Below are positions 37,708 to 47,334 of a stretch of 64,000 bases of DNA, one piece after another (within the stretch, counting starts at the first letter, position 1; every line of letters starts with the position of its first letter). Below the pieces are notes generated by a model. That model did not search any database, had not been told where the DNA came from, and saw only the letters and a list, made by a program, of their open reading frames with translations. Position numbers and translations under genes: made by a program. The stretch is from contig CAZIMS010000002.1 of NCBI GenBank assembly GCA_964540515.1, positions 186,001-250,000 of the forward strand, in the 5' to 3' direction. This DNA comes from JAOAGA01 sp964540515. GTDB taxonomy: Bacteria > CALINM01.

Positions 37708-38567
37708 TTTTTCTTTCTAAATATTTTATTAAAAAAATTTTGAATTATATACCAATAATGTTTGTAAATTAATTTATTTATCAAATCATTTGTGTATCTC
37801 CGGTTCACCTTTATCTTTTCTAACGCCATTTTTGTATAACTTCCTACTGTTTTAGAGTTAGTGTGTAGTCTATATCCTGATAGGATTACCTCTCCTAAAT
37901 TTAGAAATGGTCCCTCCTTTATTAATCTAATCCAAAGGTCGTAATCCATACAATAATTTAAACTCTCCTCTAAAAAACCCACTTTTTTTAAAAAATCCAT
38001 TCTAATTAGGCTTGATGGTTGTGCTATTGTTGAATGTTTTTGATAAAGTAATTTTTCTAAGTTCATATCAGTAAAAGAAAATTTTTTGATAATTTTATCC
38101 TGTTCGTCTATAAAGACGCCGCCACCGTATGCCAAGGCGTATTCTGGATGTGACTCTAAGGCATTTGCCATAATAGATAGAGCGTCTTTAAATAAGATAT
38201 CATCGGAGCAAAGCCATGTTACGTATGTACCTTTTGCAATCTTTAATCCTTTATTTATTGCATTTGCTTGACCGTTATCTTTTTCAGAGACCCAATAGCT
38301 TAGAAATTTTTCGTACTTTTTTATTATCTCTAAAGTTTCATCTTTTGAACCACCATCTATCAAGATAATTTCAATATTTGTATATGTCTGTTTCAGTAGA
38401 GACAACAAAGTTCTCTCTAAATATCTTCCTTGATTATAAGACGGAATAATAATAGAGATAAGAGGGTAAAAAGAACTCCCTTGTTTAAAAATTATATTTT
38501 GTCTATCATTAAACTCTGTTATGTCAGTAAGCTCTTTTTCTATATCTTTGAAAGTATTGTTATTCAT
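37704..38567 (-). CDS. GT2 glycosyltransferase
   Basis: The 287-residue GT-A protein has PLISIIIPSYNQGRYLERTL, DGGSKDETLEII, and WLCSDDILFKDA as the metal-binding acidic motif, then MDYDLWIRL near residue 205, the catalytic-base region of O-antigen type GT2 enzymes. It is intact, unlike its neighbours. It lies directly upstream of the WaaE-like gene (4-base overlap) and 2 bases downstream of a decayed gene. Confidence 0.88.
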   Translation of the reverse strand: MNNNTFKDIEKELTDITEFNDRQNIIFKQGSSFYPLISIIIPSYNQGRYLERTLLSLLKQTYTNIEIILIDGGSKDETLEIIKKYEKFLSYWVSEKDNGQANAINKGLKIAKGTYVTWLCSDDILFKDALSIMANALESHPEYALAYGGGVFIDEQDKIIKKFSFTDMNLEKLLYQKHSTIAQPSSLIRMDFLKKVGFLEESLNYCMDYDLWIRLIKEGPFLNLGEVILSGYRLHTNSKTVGSYTKMALEKIKVNRRYTNDLINKLIYKHYWYIIQNFFNKIFRKKK

Positions 38568-38569
38568 AA

Positions 38570-39087
38570 TTATTCTCTTTTATCTTTAAAAGCTTTATCC
38601 GCATTATTATTTTTCATAAAACCAGAAAAAGAAAAATATACAAAGTATATATGTCCCTGAACAGCGTCCCCAAAACCTAAAGGCAAGAAATAACTGTAGA
38701 TAAAAGTAAAAAAACGTCTGACTGTTATCTTAAAGATATTAAAATTTCTTTTAATCTCGGGATTTGTTTGATCTGAGAAATAAGAATACTTAAGGCTTGA
38801 AACTGTGTAATCATAAGCAATTCTTATTATAAAGTAAAGGATTGGGCTCTTTAATTTACTAATCATGCCTTTTGAGACTAAATTACTTTGAATAATTAGT
38901 CCACCCCATTCGCTTTTTTCTTTATTACATAGTCTCGGGAAGATGCTTAGACACCAGTCTGAAAGTTTAATCATTCTATTCATAAAAAGCTTTTCTAGTA
39001 TTTGATAACATTTGTAACCGTAACCATATAGCTCAAGAGACCCTATTTCTTTTCTAACTCATCAATTATATTCTTCTCTTTATTTAG
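38570..39087 (-). pseudogene. unidentified decayed gene in polysaccharide cluster
   Basis: An intact 137-codon frame runs from ATG 38983, but the same frame extends upstream without a start codon, and one base earlier a second frame reads NKEKNIIDELEKK that joins IGSLELYGYGYKCYQILEKLF if a single A is restored near 39037. No start codon is visible before it. The product has no motif I can name; the region around SDWCLSIFPRLCN resembles ends of sugar-cluster methyltransferases only loosely. A remnant is more likely than a functional small gene. Confidence 0.4.
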
Positions 39088-39117
39088 TTTCTACTTAATA
39101 TTTTAGCTTTGGAAATG

Positions 39118-40152
39118 CTATAACTCCTTTAATATTTCTTCAAATACTTCTTCTGTGCTAATTGCTTCTATGCACAGGGGAGTCATTCTTTCACTTGGTT
39201 TACATTCTTTGAAAAATTTTTGTTTGCAGGGCGAGCATGGAAAAGCTTTATAAATTACTCTTGATTTTTCTGAATGGGGCCCAAATTTTAGGGGCCATTG
39301 GGGTCCAAAAATAGCTACTAAAGGTATGTTTAATGCTGAGGCTAAATGCATGATGCCACTATCGTTACAAATTAAAGCTCTACATTTACTTAGTATTGCC
39401 ATTGTCTGTCTTAATGTTGTCTCCCCAATTAAAAAAGTAGAATTATGTAAAGATTTTTCTTTTATATAACCTATATAGTTTTTATCCCTTTTTCCGCCAA
39501 AATAAATTGTTCTATAGCCTCTCTCTCCGAGTTTGTTTGATACCTCAATAAAATTATTGATATGCCATGCCCTATAGGGGTTTGCAGCAAAGGGGTGTAT
39601 GGCTACTGTTTTTTCTGTCAGACTGTTTTCTATGAAAAATTTCTCAGCATATCCTTTTTCATCCTCAGAAATCCATGCTTCTAAGTAGTTATCTATAACA
39701 GGTATTCCTTCAGCCCTTAAAACATTTAAAAAGTTTTGAACCTCATGGATGTTATGATTGTATTTTACCCTTTTCGTTAATAAAAAACCTCTTCCTTCCG
39801 TGTCAAAGCCAACTCTTTCTTTGGCACCTGTTAGATATGCCATTATAGCACTTGATAGTGATCTTTTTAAGACGTAGACCTTATCAAACTTTTTCTCTCT
39901 TAGGCTTTTTATAAACTCGATTTTTGACTTAAGGGTTTTGTGTTGACCTGTGCTGTCGGCATGAATAGTTTCTGGGTCCCAATATATTAATTCATTAACG
40001 TAGGGTATTCCTTTTATCACGTCGGAAGAGATTGGTGCAACAACCCAAGCTATATATGCCTCAGGCTCTGCATATCTTAGATTTCTTAAAAAGGGGACAG
40101 TAAGTATAGTATCGCCAATAAATCTATATCTAAGGACTAAGATTTTTTTCAT
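39118..40152 (-). CDS. heptosyltransferase-like glycosyltransferase family 9
   Basis: The 344-residue protein has ILVLRYRFIGDTILTVPFLRNL, DSGIMHLASALNIPLVAIFGPQWPLKFGP and a Cys-rich CSPCKQKFFKEC tail, as in ADP-heptose:LPS heptosyltransferases. It is the promoter-proximal gene of the minus-strand polysaccharide cluster. Together with the family 9 gene at 32.4 kb it suggests an LPS inner core with at least two heptose-type additions. Confidence 0.9.
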   Translation of the reverse strand: MKKILVLRYRFIGDTILTVPFLRNLRYAEPEAYIAWVVAPISSDVIKGIPYVNELIYWDPETIHADSTGQHKTLKSKIEFIKSLREKKFDKVYVLKRSLSSAIMAYLTGAKERVGFDTEGRGFLLTKRVKYNHNIHEVQNFLNVLRAEGIPVIDNYLEAWISEDEKGYAEKFFIENSLTEKTVAIHPFAANPYRAWHINNFIEVSNKLGERGYRTIYFGGKRDKNYIGYIKEKSLHNSTFLIGETTLRQTMAILSKCRALICNDSGIMHLASALNIPLVAIFGPQWPLKFGPHSEKSRVIYKAFPCSPCKQKFFKECKPSERMTPLCIEAISTEEVFEEILKEL

Positions 40153-40216
40153 AATTGGGGATTACAAAATTTTTGGCATTTATTCTATCAGATTTTTAAG
40201 CTTTCTTAAAAGACTA

Positions 40217-41914
40217 TTAAAAGGTAATTATAAATTTTGCTCCCTTACCAGGTTCGCTCTCCACAGTAATATTACCTTTGTGAAGCTCTATAATATGTTT
40301 TACTATTGATAGACCTAACCCAGTTCCCCCAAGCTGTCTTGAACGAGATTTATTAAGAACAAAAAACCTCTGGAAAATTTTTTCCTGATATTCTTTTGGT
40401 ATTCCAACACCTGTATCGGCAATTTCAATAATTATATTTTCCTCTTTTTTTCTCGCTTTTATTTCAATATTTCCTCCCTCTGGGGTATATTTGATTGCAT
40501 TTGAAATAAGATTGATTAGCGCTTGTAGAATAAGGAAGCTATCTCCATAATAGGTTAGTTGTTCCTCAATTTCCATTTGTAGTTTAATTTGTTTTAAAGC
40601 AATCTCACTATTAAAAGGCTCGATAGCGTTTATCATAAGCTCTCTAATAGAAAAAGTTTCCTCTTCCAATGGTACTTTTGCATCTAATCTGGAAAGTAGT
40701 AATACATCACTCACCAGATTTGAGATTCTATCAATATGTTTTTTCAGAACACGTATAATGGGTTTTTTGCTCTCTTCAATCTCATCTTCTAATGTCTCGA
40801 TATACCCTTTTAATACAGTTATTGGTGTTTTTAGTTCATGAGAGACATTTGCGGTAAAATCTGTCTTCATTTTTTCAGTTTTTTTAATTTCAGTTATATC
40901 AATAAAAGATAGCAAGATTATCTCATTATTTTTGTTATTAATTTTGTTACAAAAAATAGAGAAGTATTGTTCTTTGAAGCTAATCTCTATATTAAAGTTT
41001 GATTCGCCATACTCAATATTTCGGATATATTTATATAGATTTTCATCTCTTATCAAGTTTACTAACTCATCTAACTTATTGACATTAGGGAAGAACTCTC
41101 TAAAATACTTATTTGCCACAAGTATTTCTTGATTTTTGTCAGCAATAAGTATAGGAAAGGGGAGATTTTCCAGTATATTTGAGAGCAACTCCTTTTGATT
41201 TTTTATATCTTCCGTGAGCTCTTTTATAGATTGTCCATGTTTTTTAATACACTCGGCTATTGAGTAAAAAATATCATTCTTGTTAAAGTTAATTGACACA
41301 TCAAAACTTCCCAACTCTATTTCCCTAAGAGCTGATTGTAAGTATTCAATTTTCCTTGCATAGCTTCTTATGTATAAAAATGCCGATATAAAAATAAGAA
41401 AGAATAGAAAGCTTAAAAAAACTAAAAACTTGTTTTTATAGGGTCTTATATAGTGTTTTAGATCTGAAACCTCTTTAGAAACCCGAAATATGTATATTTT
41501 TTCGTTAATTACAAATTTTTTAGCAAAATATAACATCTTTGAGTTAAGAGTATTGCTATATCTTATGTTGCTACCCTCACCTCTTTTCAAGCTTTCTTGT
41601 ACTTCTTCTCTATCTAAGTGATTTTCCATTCTCATAGAATCTATATGGGAGTCAAACAAAATATCTCCAGAATTACTAATTACTGTTATCCTAATGGCGT
41701 TGACTTCAGATAGGGTTTTTAAAAAACTATAATTTCCGCTCTTCTCAAGAGATTTAAGATGTTCTATAGTTTTTTTTGTAAAGTCCCTTAAGCTCTTAAG
41801 AGACGAGTTAATATAAACTCTTTCTATGAAAATAGATGACAAAAGGATAAAAAATACAAAACTTATAAAAAAGAGAATGAAAACACTAAAAAAATGTTTG
41901 TAGATGTTGTTCAT
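40217..41914 (-). CDS. phoR: phosphate-regulon sensor kinase PhoR
   Basis: The 565-residue kinase has an N-terminal span (about 8-30), a periplasmic region (about 30-155), a second span (about 160-180), a HAMP/PAS region with ENLPFPILIADKNQEILVANKYF, a HisKA domain with VSHELKTPITVLKGYIETL, and HATPase motifs (LINLISNAIKYTP, GVGIPKEY, GTGLGLSIV). This order is PhoR/PnpS-like. It overlaps phoB by 4 bases and is divergent from pstS, so it is the Pho kinase by both sequence and context. Confidence 0.9.
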   Translation of the reverse strand: MNNIYKHFFSVFILFFISFVFFILLSSIFIERVYINSSLKSLRDFTKKTIEHLKSLEKSGNYSFLKTLSEVNAIRITVISNSGDILFDSHIDSMRMENHLDREEVQESLKRGEGSNIRYSNTLNSKMLYFAKKFVINEKIYIFRVSKEVSDLKHYIRPYKNKFLVFLSFLFFLIFISAFLYIRSYARKIEYLQSALREIELGSFDVSINFNKNDIFYSIAECIKKHGQSIKELTEDIKNQKELLSNILENLPFPILIADKNQEILVANKYFREFFPNVNKLDELVNLIRDENLYKYIRNIEYGESNFNIEISFKEQYFSIFCNKINNKNNEIILLSFIDITEIKKTEKMKTDFTANVSHELKTPITVLKGYIETLEDEIEESKKPIIRVLKKHIDRISNLVSDVLLLSRLDAKVPLEEETFSIRELMINAIEPFNSEIALKQIKLQMEIEEQLTYYGDSFLILQALINLISNAIKYTPEGGNIEIKARKKEENIIIEIADTGVGIPKEYQEKIFQRFFVLNKSRSRQLGGTGLGLSIVKHIIELHKGNITVESEPGKGAKFIITF

Positions 41915-42594
41915 TCTTCTGGGTTGAAGGTATAACCGATGCCACGAACTGTTTTTAGATATTTACCGTAAGAACCAAGTTTGTCTCGTAATCTTTTTAT
42001 ATGCACATCTATAGTTCTATCTACAACGTATTTCTCGTTGCCCCAAAGTTTATCTAATAGCTCATCTCTGCTGAAAACTTTGTTTTTGCCCTCTATTAAG
42101 TTTTTTAGTATATAGAACTCTGTCTTAGTAACGTCTACTTTCCTTTCGTCTACAAATAGAGAGAAAGCATCTAAGTCTAGACATATCCCCTTAAAAATAA
42201 TTGTTTTTGTATTATCAGCTACTGATTGGACTCTTCTTAAGACAGCCTTAACTCTTGCGATTAGTTCCCTAATCCCAAAAGGTTTTGTAATATAATCATC
42301 AGCCCCTAACTCAAAACCTAAGACTTTGTCGCCCTCCATATCTCTTGCAGTTAGTATTATTATTGGTATTTTAGATTTTTCTGGATCACTTTTTACTAAT
42401 CGTAATATCTCTAAACCATTCATTCCTGGTAACATAAGATCTAATATAAGAAGGTCGAAGGGTTCTTTTTTATAACTTAAAATAAAGTCATCGGGATTAA
42501 AAAAACACTCAACAAGAAAACCTTCCTTTTGTAGGTTGTGTTTTATAAGCAGAGCTATGTCTTCTTCGTCTTCAACTATGAGTATCTTAAACAT
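41911..42594 (-). CDS. phoB: phosphate-regulon response regulator PhoB
   Basis: The 227-residue OmpR-type regulator has a receiver domain (Asp in LLILDLMLPGMNG; Lys in YITKPFG) and a C-terminal winged helix (SRDELLDKLWG, RTIDVHIKRLRDKLG, VRGIGYTF). It starts 176 bases from divergent pstS, and a Pho-box-like repeat lies in that interval. Confidence 0.92.
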   Translation of the reverse strand: MFKILIVEDEEDIALLIKHNLQKEGFLVECFFNPDDFILSYKKEPFDLLILDLMLPGMNGLEILRLVKSDPEKSKIPIIILTARDMEGDKVLGFELGADDYITKPFGIRELIARVKAVLRRVQSVADNTKTIIFKGICLDLDAFSLFVDERKVDVTKTEFYILKNLIEGKNKVFSRDELLDKLWGNEKYVVDRTIDVHIKRLRDKLGSYGKYLKTVRGIGYTFNPEE

Positions 42595-42704
42595 AATTAT
42601 TTTTTATTATATTATATTTAACTATACATAACATAATATTCTTTACATTACCTGTTGTCAACCTTGTAAGATAGTTTTAGAGTTAATAAAAAAGTAATTT
42701 GCAT

Positions 42705-42721
42705 TTAACAAAAACTTAACA
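42705..42721 (+). promoter_or_regulatory. Pho-box-like direct repeat upstream of pstS
   Basis: TTAACA (42705-42710), five bases, TTAACA (42716-42721): two hexamers with an 11-base period, the arrangement of PhoB/PhoP half-sites, and identical to the TTAACA-N5-TTAACA form described for low-GC PhoP. It is about 50 bases upstream of pstS. Confidence 0.65.
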
Positions 42722-42769
42722 AAATTTATCTAAACTCAATCTATAAAAAAAAAAAGGAGGTATTAAAGT

Positions 42770-43768
42770 ATGTTTAAAAAAGTTTTAGTTAGCTTTATTT
42801 TTCTTATGATGATGTTGGTGATTAAAGACGTTCATGCCGTAGAAAAGATTATTAAGATTGATGGTTCAAGTACAGTCTATCCCATTACTGAAGCCATTGC
42901 AGAGGAGTTTCAGAAGCTAAAAAAAGGTTCAGTAAATGTAACTGTTGGCATTTCTGGTACTGGAGGTGGTTTTAAAAAATTCTGTAGAGGTGAGACTGAC
43001 ATTTCAAATGCTTCAAGACCAATATCAAAAAAAGAGATCGATGCATGCAAAGAACTAGGTGTTGATTATATTGAACTTCCTATAGCCTACGATGGTTTGG
43101 CCGTCATGGTTAATCCAAGAAATAACTGGATAAAAAGCTTAACAGTAGAAGATTTAAAAAAGATGTGGGAGCCAGCAGCTCAAGGAGTCGTTACTAAATG
43201 GAATCAAATAAGGCCTGACTGGCCAGATTTAGCGTTGAAGCTATATGGTCCTGGTGTAGATTCTGGTACCTTCGATTATTTCACAGAAGCAATAGTTGGT
43301 AAGGCTAAGTCATCAAGGGGTGATTATACATCTAGTGAGGATGATAATGTACTCGTACAGGGTATAGCTGGAGATAGAGGTGCTTTAGGTTATTTTGGAC
43401 TTGCCTACTATGAAGAAAACAAAGACAAGTTAAAAATAGTTCCCATAGTAAATCCTAAAACCAAAAAAGAGGTTATTCCTAATATGAATACCGTTATGGA
43501 TGGTGAATACCAACCCTTATCAAGACCTTTGTTTGTCTATATAAGCAAAAAATCTGCTGATAAACCAGAGGTTAGAGAGTTTATTGAGTTTTATCTAAAA
43601 AATGCTAATAGACTTGTTAGACAGGCCAAGTATATACCTCTTCCTGATAGGGCCTATAAGTTAGCCGAAGAGAGATTTGTGAAGAGAAAAACTGGTACGA
43701 TGTTTGGTGGTGAAGCAGAGGTTGGAATAAAAATAGAAGAGCTGCTTAGAAGAGAAGAAAAGAACTAA
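42770..43768 (+). CDS. pstS: periplasmic phosphate-binding protein PstS
   Basis: The 332-residue protein has a signal peptide (FLMMMLVIKDVHA) and the PstS phosphate-site motifs DGSSTVYPITEAIAEEF, GTGGGFKKFCRGETDISNASRP and YGPGVDSGTFDYF. It starts at ATG 42770 behind AAGGAGG. It leads pstSCAB-phoU, and a terminator separates it from pstC, which would let it be made in excess. Confidence 0.95.
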   Translation: MFKKVLVSFIFLMMMLVIKDVHAVEKIIKIDGSSTVYPITEAIAEEFQKLKKGSVNVTVGISGTGGGFKKFCRGETDISNASRPISKKEIDACKELGVDYIELPIAYDGLAVMVNPRNNWIKSLTVEDLKKMWEPAAQGVVTKWNQIRPDWPDLALKLYGPGVDSGTFDYFTEAIVGKAKSSRGDYTSSEDDNVLVQGIAGDRGALGYFGLAYYEENKDKLKIVPIVNPKTKKEVIPNMNTVMDGEYQPLSRPLFVYISKKSADKPEVREFIEFYLKNANRLVRQAKYIPLPDRAYKLAEERFVKRKTGTMFGGEAEVGIKIEELLRREEKN

Positions 43769-43787
43769 AGCATAATTAATAAAGCTT

Positions 43788-43826
43788 AAAAAGGGGTTGG
43801 ACTTAAAAAGCCTAACCCCTTTTTTT
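43788..43826 (+). terminator. attenuating terminator between pstS and pstC
   Basis: AAAAAGGGGTTGG pairs with CCTAACCCCTTTTTT: an 8-pair GC-containing stem (GGGG at 43793-43796 with CCCC at 43816-43819) and inner CTT/AAG pairs, followed by a T-tract to 43826. It is a good intrinsic terminator. Confidence 0.85.
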
Positions 43827-43915
43827 ATTTTATTATCTATATAGCTAATACTCTTAAACCGATATTTAATATTTTTTTAATAAAATTTTAACAATTTTTT
43901 GGTTTGATAACTCGA

Positions 43916-44812
43916 ATGAAAAAAAACAGAAAAACATCGACAAAAATTAAAGAAATGTTAATACAGGGCTTATGTTTTCTTTGTGCCCTTGTATCGGTTA
44001 TAACTACCTTTGGAATTGTTTCTATTCTTTTCTATGAATCCTTTGATTTTTTTAAAGAAGTACCATTGAAAGAGTTTTTTTTTGGCACTCAGTGGACACC
44101 ACTTTTCGCTGACCCTAAGTTTGGGATACTGCCTCTTGTTGTTGGTACCTTAATGACCACGATAATTGCCCTCTTGGTTGCCCTTCCAATAGGACTGATA
44201 ACGGCAATATTCTTAAGTGAGTATGCATCATACAAAGTTAGAGAGACTGTTAAACCTATACTTGAGCTACTTGCTGCTGTGCCCACAGTTGTTTATGGGT
44301 ACTTTGCGCTTCTATTCTTAACACCTATTCTCAAAAATTTTATGCCTGATTTATCCACATTCAATGCTTTGAGTCCTGGAATTATTATGGGGATAATGAT
44401 TGTGCCCTATGTAAGCTCAGTGAGTGAAGATGCCCTAAAGGCAGTGCCAATGCAGATTAGAGAGGGCTCCTATGCCCTTGGGGCCACTAAATTTCAGACA
44501 TCTTTTAAGGTTTTGATCCCATCTGCTTTTTCAGGTATAGCAGCTGCTTTTATAATAGGAATTGCAAGAGCCATAGGAGAAACTATGGTTGTTGCCATAG
44601 CCGCAGGGATGATGCCCAACTTTACTCTTGACCCCACTGAACCAGTTCAGACAATTACATCCTATATCGTTCAGGTAAGCTTAGGGGATGTACCACACGG
44701 GACACTTGAGTACAGAACAATCTTTGCCGCTGGTATAGTGCTATTTTTTATGACCTTGTTCTTTAACTTATTTGGATATTTTCTAAGAGGAAAGATAAGA
44801 GAGAAGTACTAA
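43916..44812 (+). CDS. pstC: phosphate ABC transporter permease PstC
   Basis: The product (298 residues from ATG 43916; a TTG at 43904 would add four) has six membrane spans and the permease EAA-like loop EGSYALGATKFQTSFKVLIPSAFSGIAAAFIIGIARAIGETM. PFFGTQWTP near residue 45 and the AVPTVVYGYFAL segment are PstC-typical. No strong ribosome-binding site precedes it. It pairs with PstA downstream. Confidence 0.93.
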   Translation: MKKNRKTSTKIKEMLIQGLCFLCALVSVITTFGIVSILFYESFDFFKEVPLKEFFFGTQWTPLFADPKFGILPLVVGTLMTTIIALLVALPIGLITAIFLSEYASYKVRETVKPILELLAAVPTVVYGYFALLFLTPILKNFMPDLSTFNALSPGIIMGIMIVPYVSSVSEDALKAVPMQIREGSYALGATKFQTSFKVLIPSAFSGIAAAFIIGIARAIGETMVVAIAAGMMPNFTLDPTEPVQTITSYIVQVSLGDVPHGTLEYRTIFAAGIVLFFMTLFFNLFGYFLRGKIREKY

Positions 44813-44904
44813 AAAGTTAAGAATAATAAGATATAAGGTGGCTGCAGTTTATCGGTTAAATAAATTAATATGTCAGGCCGTAAAGGATAAAAGGGTGATT
44901 ATTT

Positions 44905-45825
44905 ATGGAACTTGAGAAAACTGGTATAAAAGAGATTATTAAAAGAAACAAGATTTGGGAACTTATATTTTATATTGTAGGTCTTATCTCATCCTTTTTA
45001 GGACTAGCCCTTTTATGTGTACTTTTTTTAGACCTTTTTATTGATGGATATCCCAGAATAACTTATAAATTTTTTACTTCCTTCCCTTCTCGTTTTCCAA
45101 AAGAGGCAGGGATTTTGTCTGCCTGGGTGGGTTCTTTTCTTGTGATGCTTGTTACTGCCATATCTGCTATTCCAGTAGGAGTTCTTGCTGGTATATATCT
45201 TGAAGAGTACTCAAAAAAGAACTGGTTTACAAGCTTTATTGAGATAAATATCTCAAATCTTGCTGGTGTACCTTCAATAATTTATGGTCTTTTAGCCCTG
45301 GGATTATTCGTTCAAATTTTAAAATTTGGAGAGAGTATATTAACAGGTGGTCTTACTCTTGGTTTATTAATATTACCAATGATAATTATGGCAACAAGAG
45401 AATCAATAAGAGCAATACCTGACTCAATAAGAGAAGCCTCTTATGCATTAGGTGCTACAAAGTGGCAAACAATTAGACATCATGTGTTACCATACTCTGC
45501 TGGTGGTATACTTACTGGTATAATAATTGGTCTTTCGAGGGCAATCGGTGAGACAGCCCCAATTATAACTGTTGGTGCCCTTACTTTTATAGCTTTTTTA
45601 CCCACTTCTCCAATTACTGATACCTTCCCCTATATATCTTTCAAATGGCTTTCTGATCCCTTTACAGTAATGCCCATACAGATGTTTAATTGGGTATCTC
45701 GTCCACAAAAAGAGTTTCATATAAACGCAGCCGCAGCAGGTATTGTTTTGCTATTTATGACACTAGTTATGAACGCTATCGCTATATATATTAGATATAG
45801 ATTTAGAAAGAGGATAAAATGGTAA
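44905..45825 (+). CDS. pstA: phosphate ABC transporter permease PstA
   Basis: The 306-residue protein has six spans and PstA motifs AGVPSIIYGLLALGLFVQ, REASYALGATKWQTIRHHVLPYSAGGILTGIIIGLSRAIGETAPI. It lies 92 bases after pstC and overlaps pstB by 7 bases. Confidence 0.93.
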   Translation: MELEKTGIKEIIKRNKIWELIFYIVGLISSFLGLALLCVLFLDLFIDGYPRITYKFFTSFPSRFPKEAGILSAWVGSFLVMLVTAISAIPVGVLAGIYLEEYSKKNWFTSFIEINISNLAGVPSIIYGLLALGLFVQILKFGESILTGGLTLGLLILPMIIMATRESIRAIPDSIREASYALGATKWQTIRHHVLPYSAGGILTGIIIGLSRAIGETAPIITVGALTFIAFLPTSPITDTFPYISFKWLSDPFTVMPIQMFNWVSRPQKEFHINAAAAGIVLLFMTLVMNAIAIYIRYRFRKRIKW

Positions 45826-46589
45826 ACGAAAAAATCAAAACAGAGGCACTTAATCTAAACTTTTATTATGGAGATACACAGGCACTTAAAAGTTTAAACA
45901 TCAAGATAGCTGAAAAAAAGGTTACAGCCCTAATCGGACCTTCGGGTTGTGGCAAAACTACTTTTCTTAGATGTTTTAACAGGATGCATGATTTGTATCC
46001 CAACAATAGATATGAAGGAGAGATATTTCTCTATCCTGAAGGGGTAAATATAGTCTCACCAGAGGTAGATCCAATAGAAGTTAGAATGAGAATAGGTATG
46101 GTCTTTCAAAAGCCCAATCCCTTTCCAAAAACCATTTATGAGAATATTGCCTATGGTCTTAGAGTTAGGGGAGTCAATAATAAAAAGATACTTGATGAGG
46201 TTGTGGAGAAATCATTAAAAGGCGCAGCATTATGGGACGAAGTAAAAGACAAGCTTAACAAGTTAGCCTTTGAGCTTTCAGGTGGTCAACAACAAAGATT
46301 ATGTATCGCAAGGGCTTTAGCCACAAACCCAGAGTTACTTTTATTTGATGAGCCAACTTCTGCATTAGACCCCATAGCTACAGGTAAGATTGAAGAGCTT
46401 ATAGAACAACTAAAGGAACATGTAACGATACTTATAGTTACCCATAATATGCAACAGGCAGCAAGAATATCAGATTATACAGGTTTTATGATGTTGGGCG
46501 AGCTTGTCGAGTTTGATACAACCGATAAGATATTCACAAACCCCTCAAATAAACTTACAGAAGACTACGTTACAGGGAGATTTGGATAA
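45819..46589 (+). CDS. pstB: phosphate ABC transporter ATPase PstB
   Basis: The 256-residue ATPase has Walker A GPSGCGKTTFLR, Q-loop VFQKPNPFPKTIYENI (the PstB-specific FPKTI form), signature LSGGQQQRLCIARAL, Walker B LLLFDEPTSALDP and H-loop VTHNMQQAARISDYTGFM. It overlaps pstA by 7 bases and phoU by 1. Confidence 0.96.
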   Translation: MVNEKIKTEALNLNFYYGDTQALKSLNIKIAEKKVTALIGPSGCGKTTFLRCFNRMHDLYPNNRYEGEIFLYPEGVNIVSPEVDPIEVRMRIGMVFQKPNPFPKTIYENIAYGLRVRGVNNKKILDEVVEKSLKGAALWDEVKDKLNKLAFELSGGQQQRLCIARALATNPELLLFDEPTSALDPIATGKIEELIEQLKEHVTILIVTHNMQQAARISDYTGFMMLGELVEFDTTDKIFTNPSNKLTEDYVTGRFG

Positions 46590-47245
46590 TGGATCATCAG
46601 CTGGACCAAGAGATAGAACAGATAAAACAACAAATATTATTAATGGAAGAAAATGCCGAAAGGGCAATCTTAAGTGCCTTCAAATCCCTTATGGATAGAG
46701 AGGACTTTTTGGCAAATAAGGTTTTTGAGATTGAAAAAGAGATTAATTTATTAGATGTGGAGATAGAAGAAGATTGCATAAAGACAATAGCTTTGAGACA
46801 GCCTGTGGCAACTGATCTAAGATTTCTTATTACTGCTCTAAAGATTACATCTCATCTTGAGAGAATAGGTGACCTTTCAGTAAATATTGCAGAAAGAGTT
46901 TTAGAATTAAATGAAGAACCACCTTTAAAGCCTTATATAGACATACCAAATCTTTTTGAGACAGTAAGGCTTATGGTTAGGGATGCTTTAAGAGCTTTTT
47001 TCGAGAAGAATGTTGAATTAGCTTATAAAGTAATTAAAGAAGATGATAAGGTAGATAAGCTTACCGAACAAATTACAAACGAACTAACTCTATATATGAT
47101 AAAAGATCCATTAACTATCAATAGGGCTACAAGAATTTCATATTTAACCAAGTATTTAGAAAGAATTGCCGATCATGCGGAAGATATAGCCAGATCCGTT
47201 ATATATTTCGTAGAAGGAAGAATTGTAAGGCATAGACTACCTTAG
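46589..47245 (+). CDS. phoU: phosphate-signalling regulator PhoU
   Basis: The 218-residue all-helical protein contains two PhoU repeats, each with the metal-binding E(D)xxxD pattern: LDVEIEEDCIKTIALRQPVATDLRFL and, in the second half, TRISYLTKYLERIADHAEDIARSVIYFVEG. PhoU links the Pst transporter to PhoR to repress the regulon in high phosphate. It is the last gene of the pst operon. Confidence 0.93.
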   Translation: MDHQLDQEIEQIKQQILLMEENAERAILSAFKSLMDREDFLANKVFEIEKEINLLDVEIEEDCIKTIALRQPVATDLRFLITALKITSHLERIGDLSVNIAERVLELNEEPPLKPYIDIPNLFETVRLMVRDALRAFFEKNVELAYKVIKEDDKVDKLTEQITNELTLYMIKDPLTINRATRISYLTKYLERIADHAEDIARSVIYFVEGRIVRHRLP

Positions 47246-47249
47246 TAAA

Positions 47250-47272
47250 AAATAGTTTTTTCTATTTGTTTT
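47250..47272 (+). terminator. weak AT-rich hairpin after phoU
   Basis: AAATAG (47250-47255), a T6 loop, CTATTT (47262-47267), then GTTTTT. The stem has only one G:C pair, so it is at best a weak terminator of the pst operon. Confidence 0.35.
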
Positions 47273-47334
47273 TAGTTTACTTGTAAGTTAGAAGAAGGAA
47301 GTTAGCAAATCTAAAAAATGTCCTCCTAAAGTTC

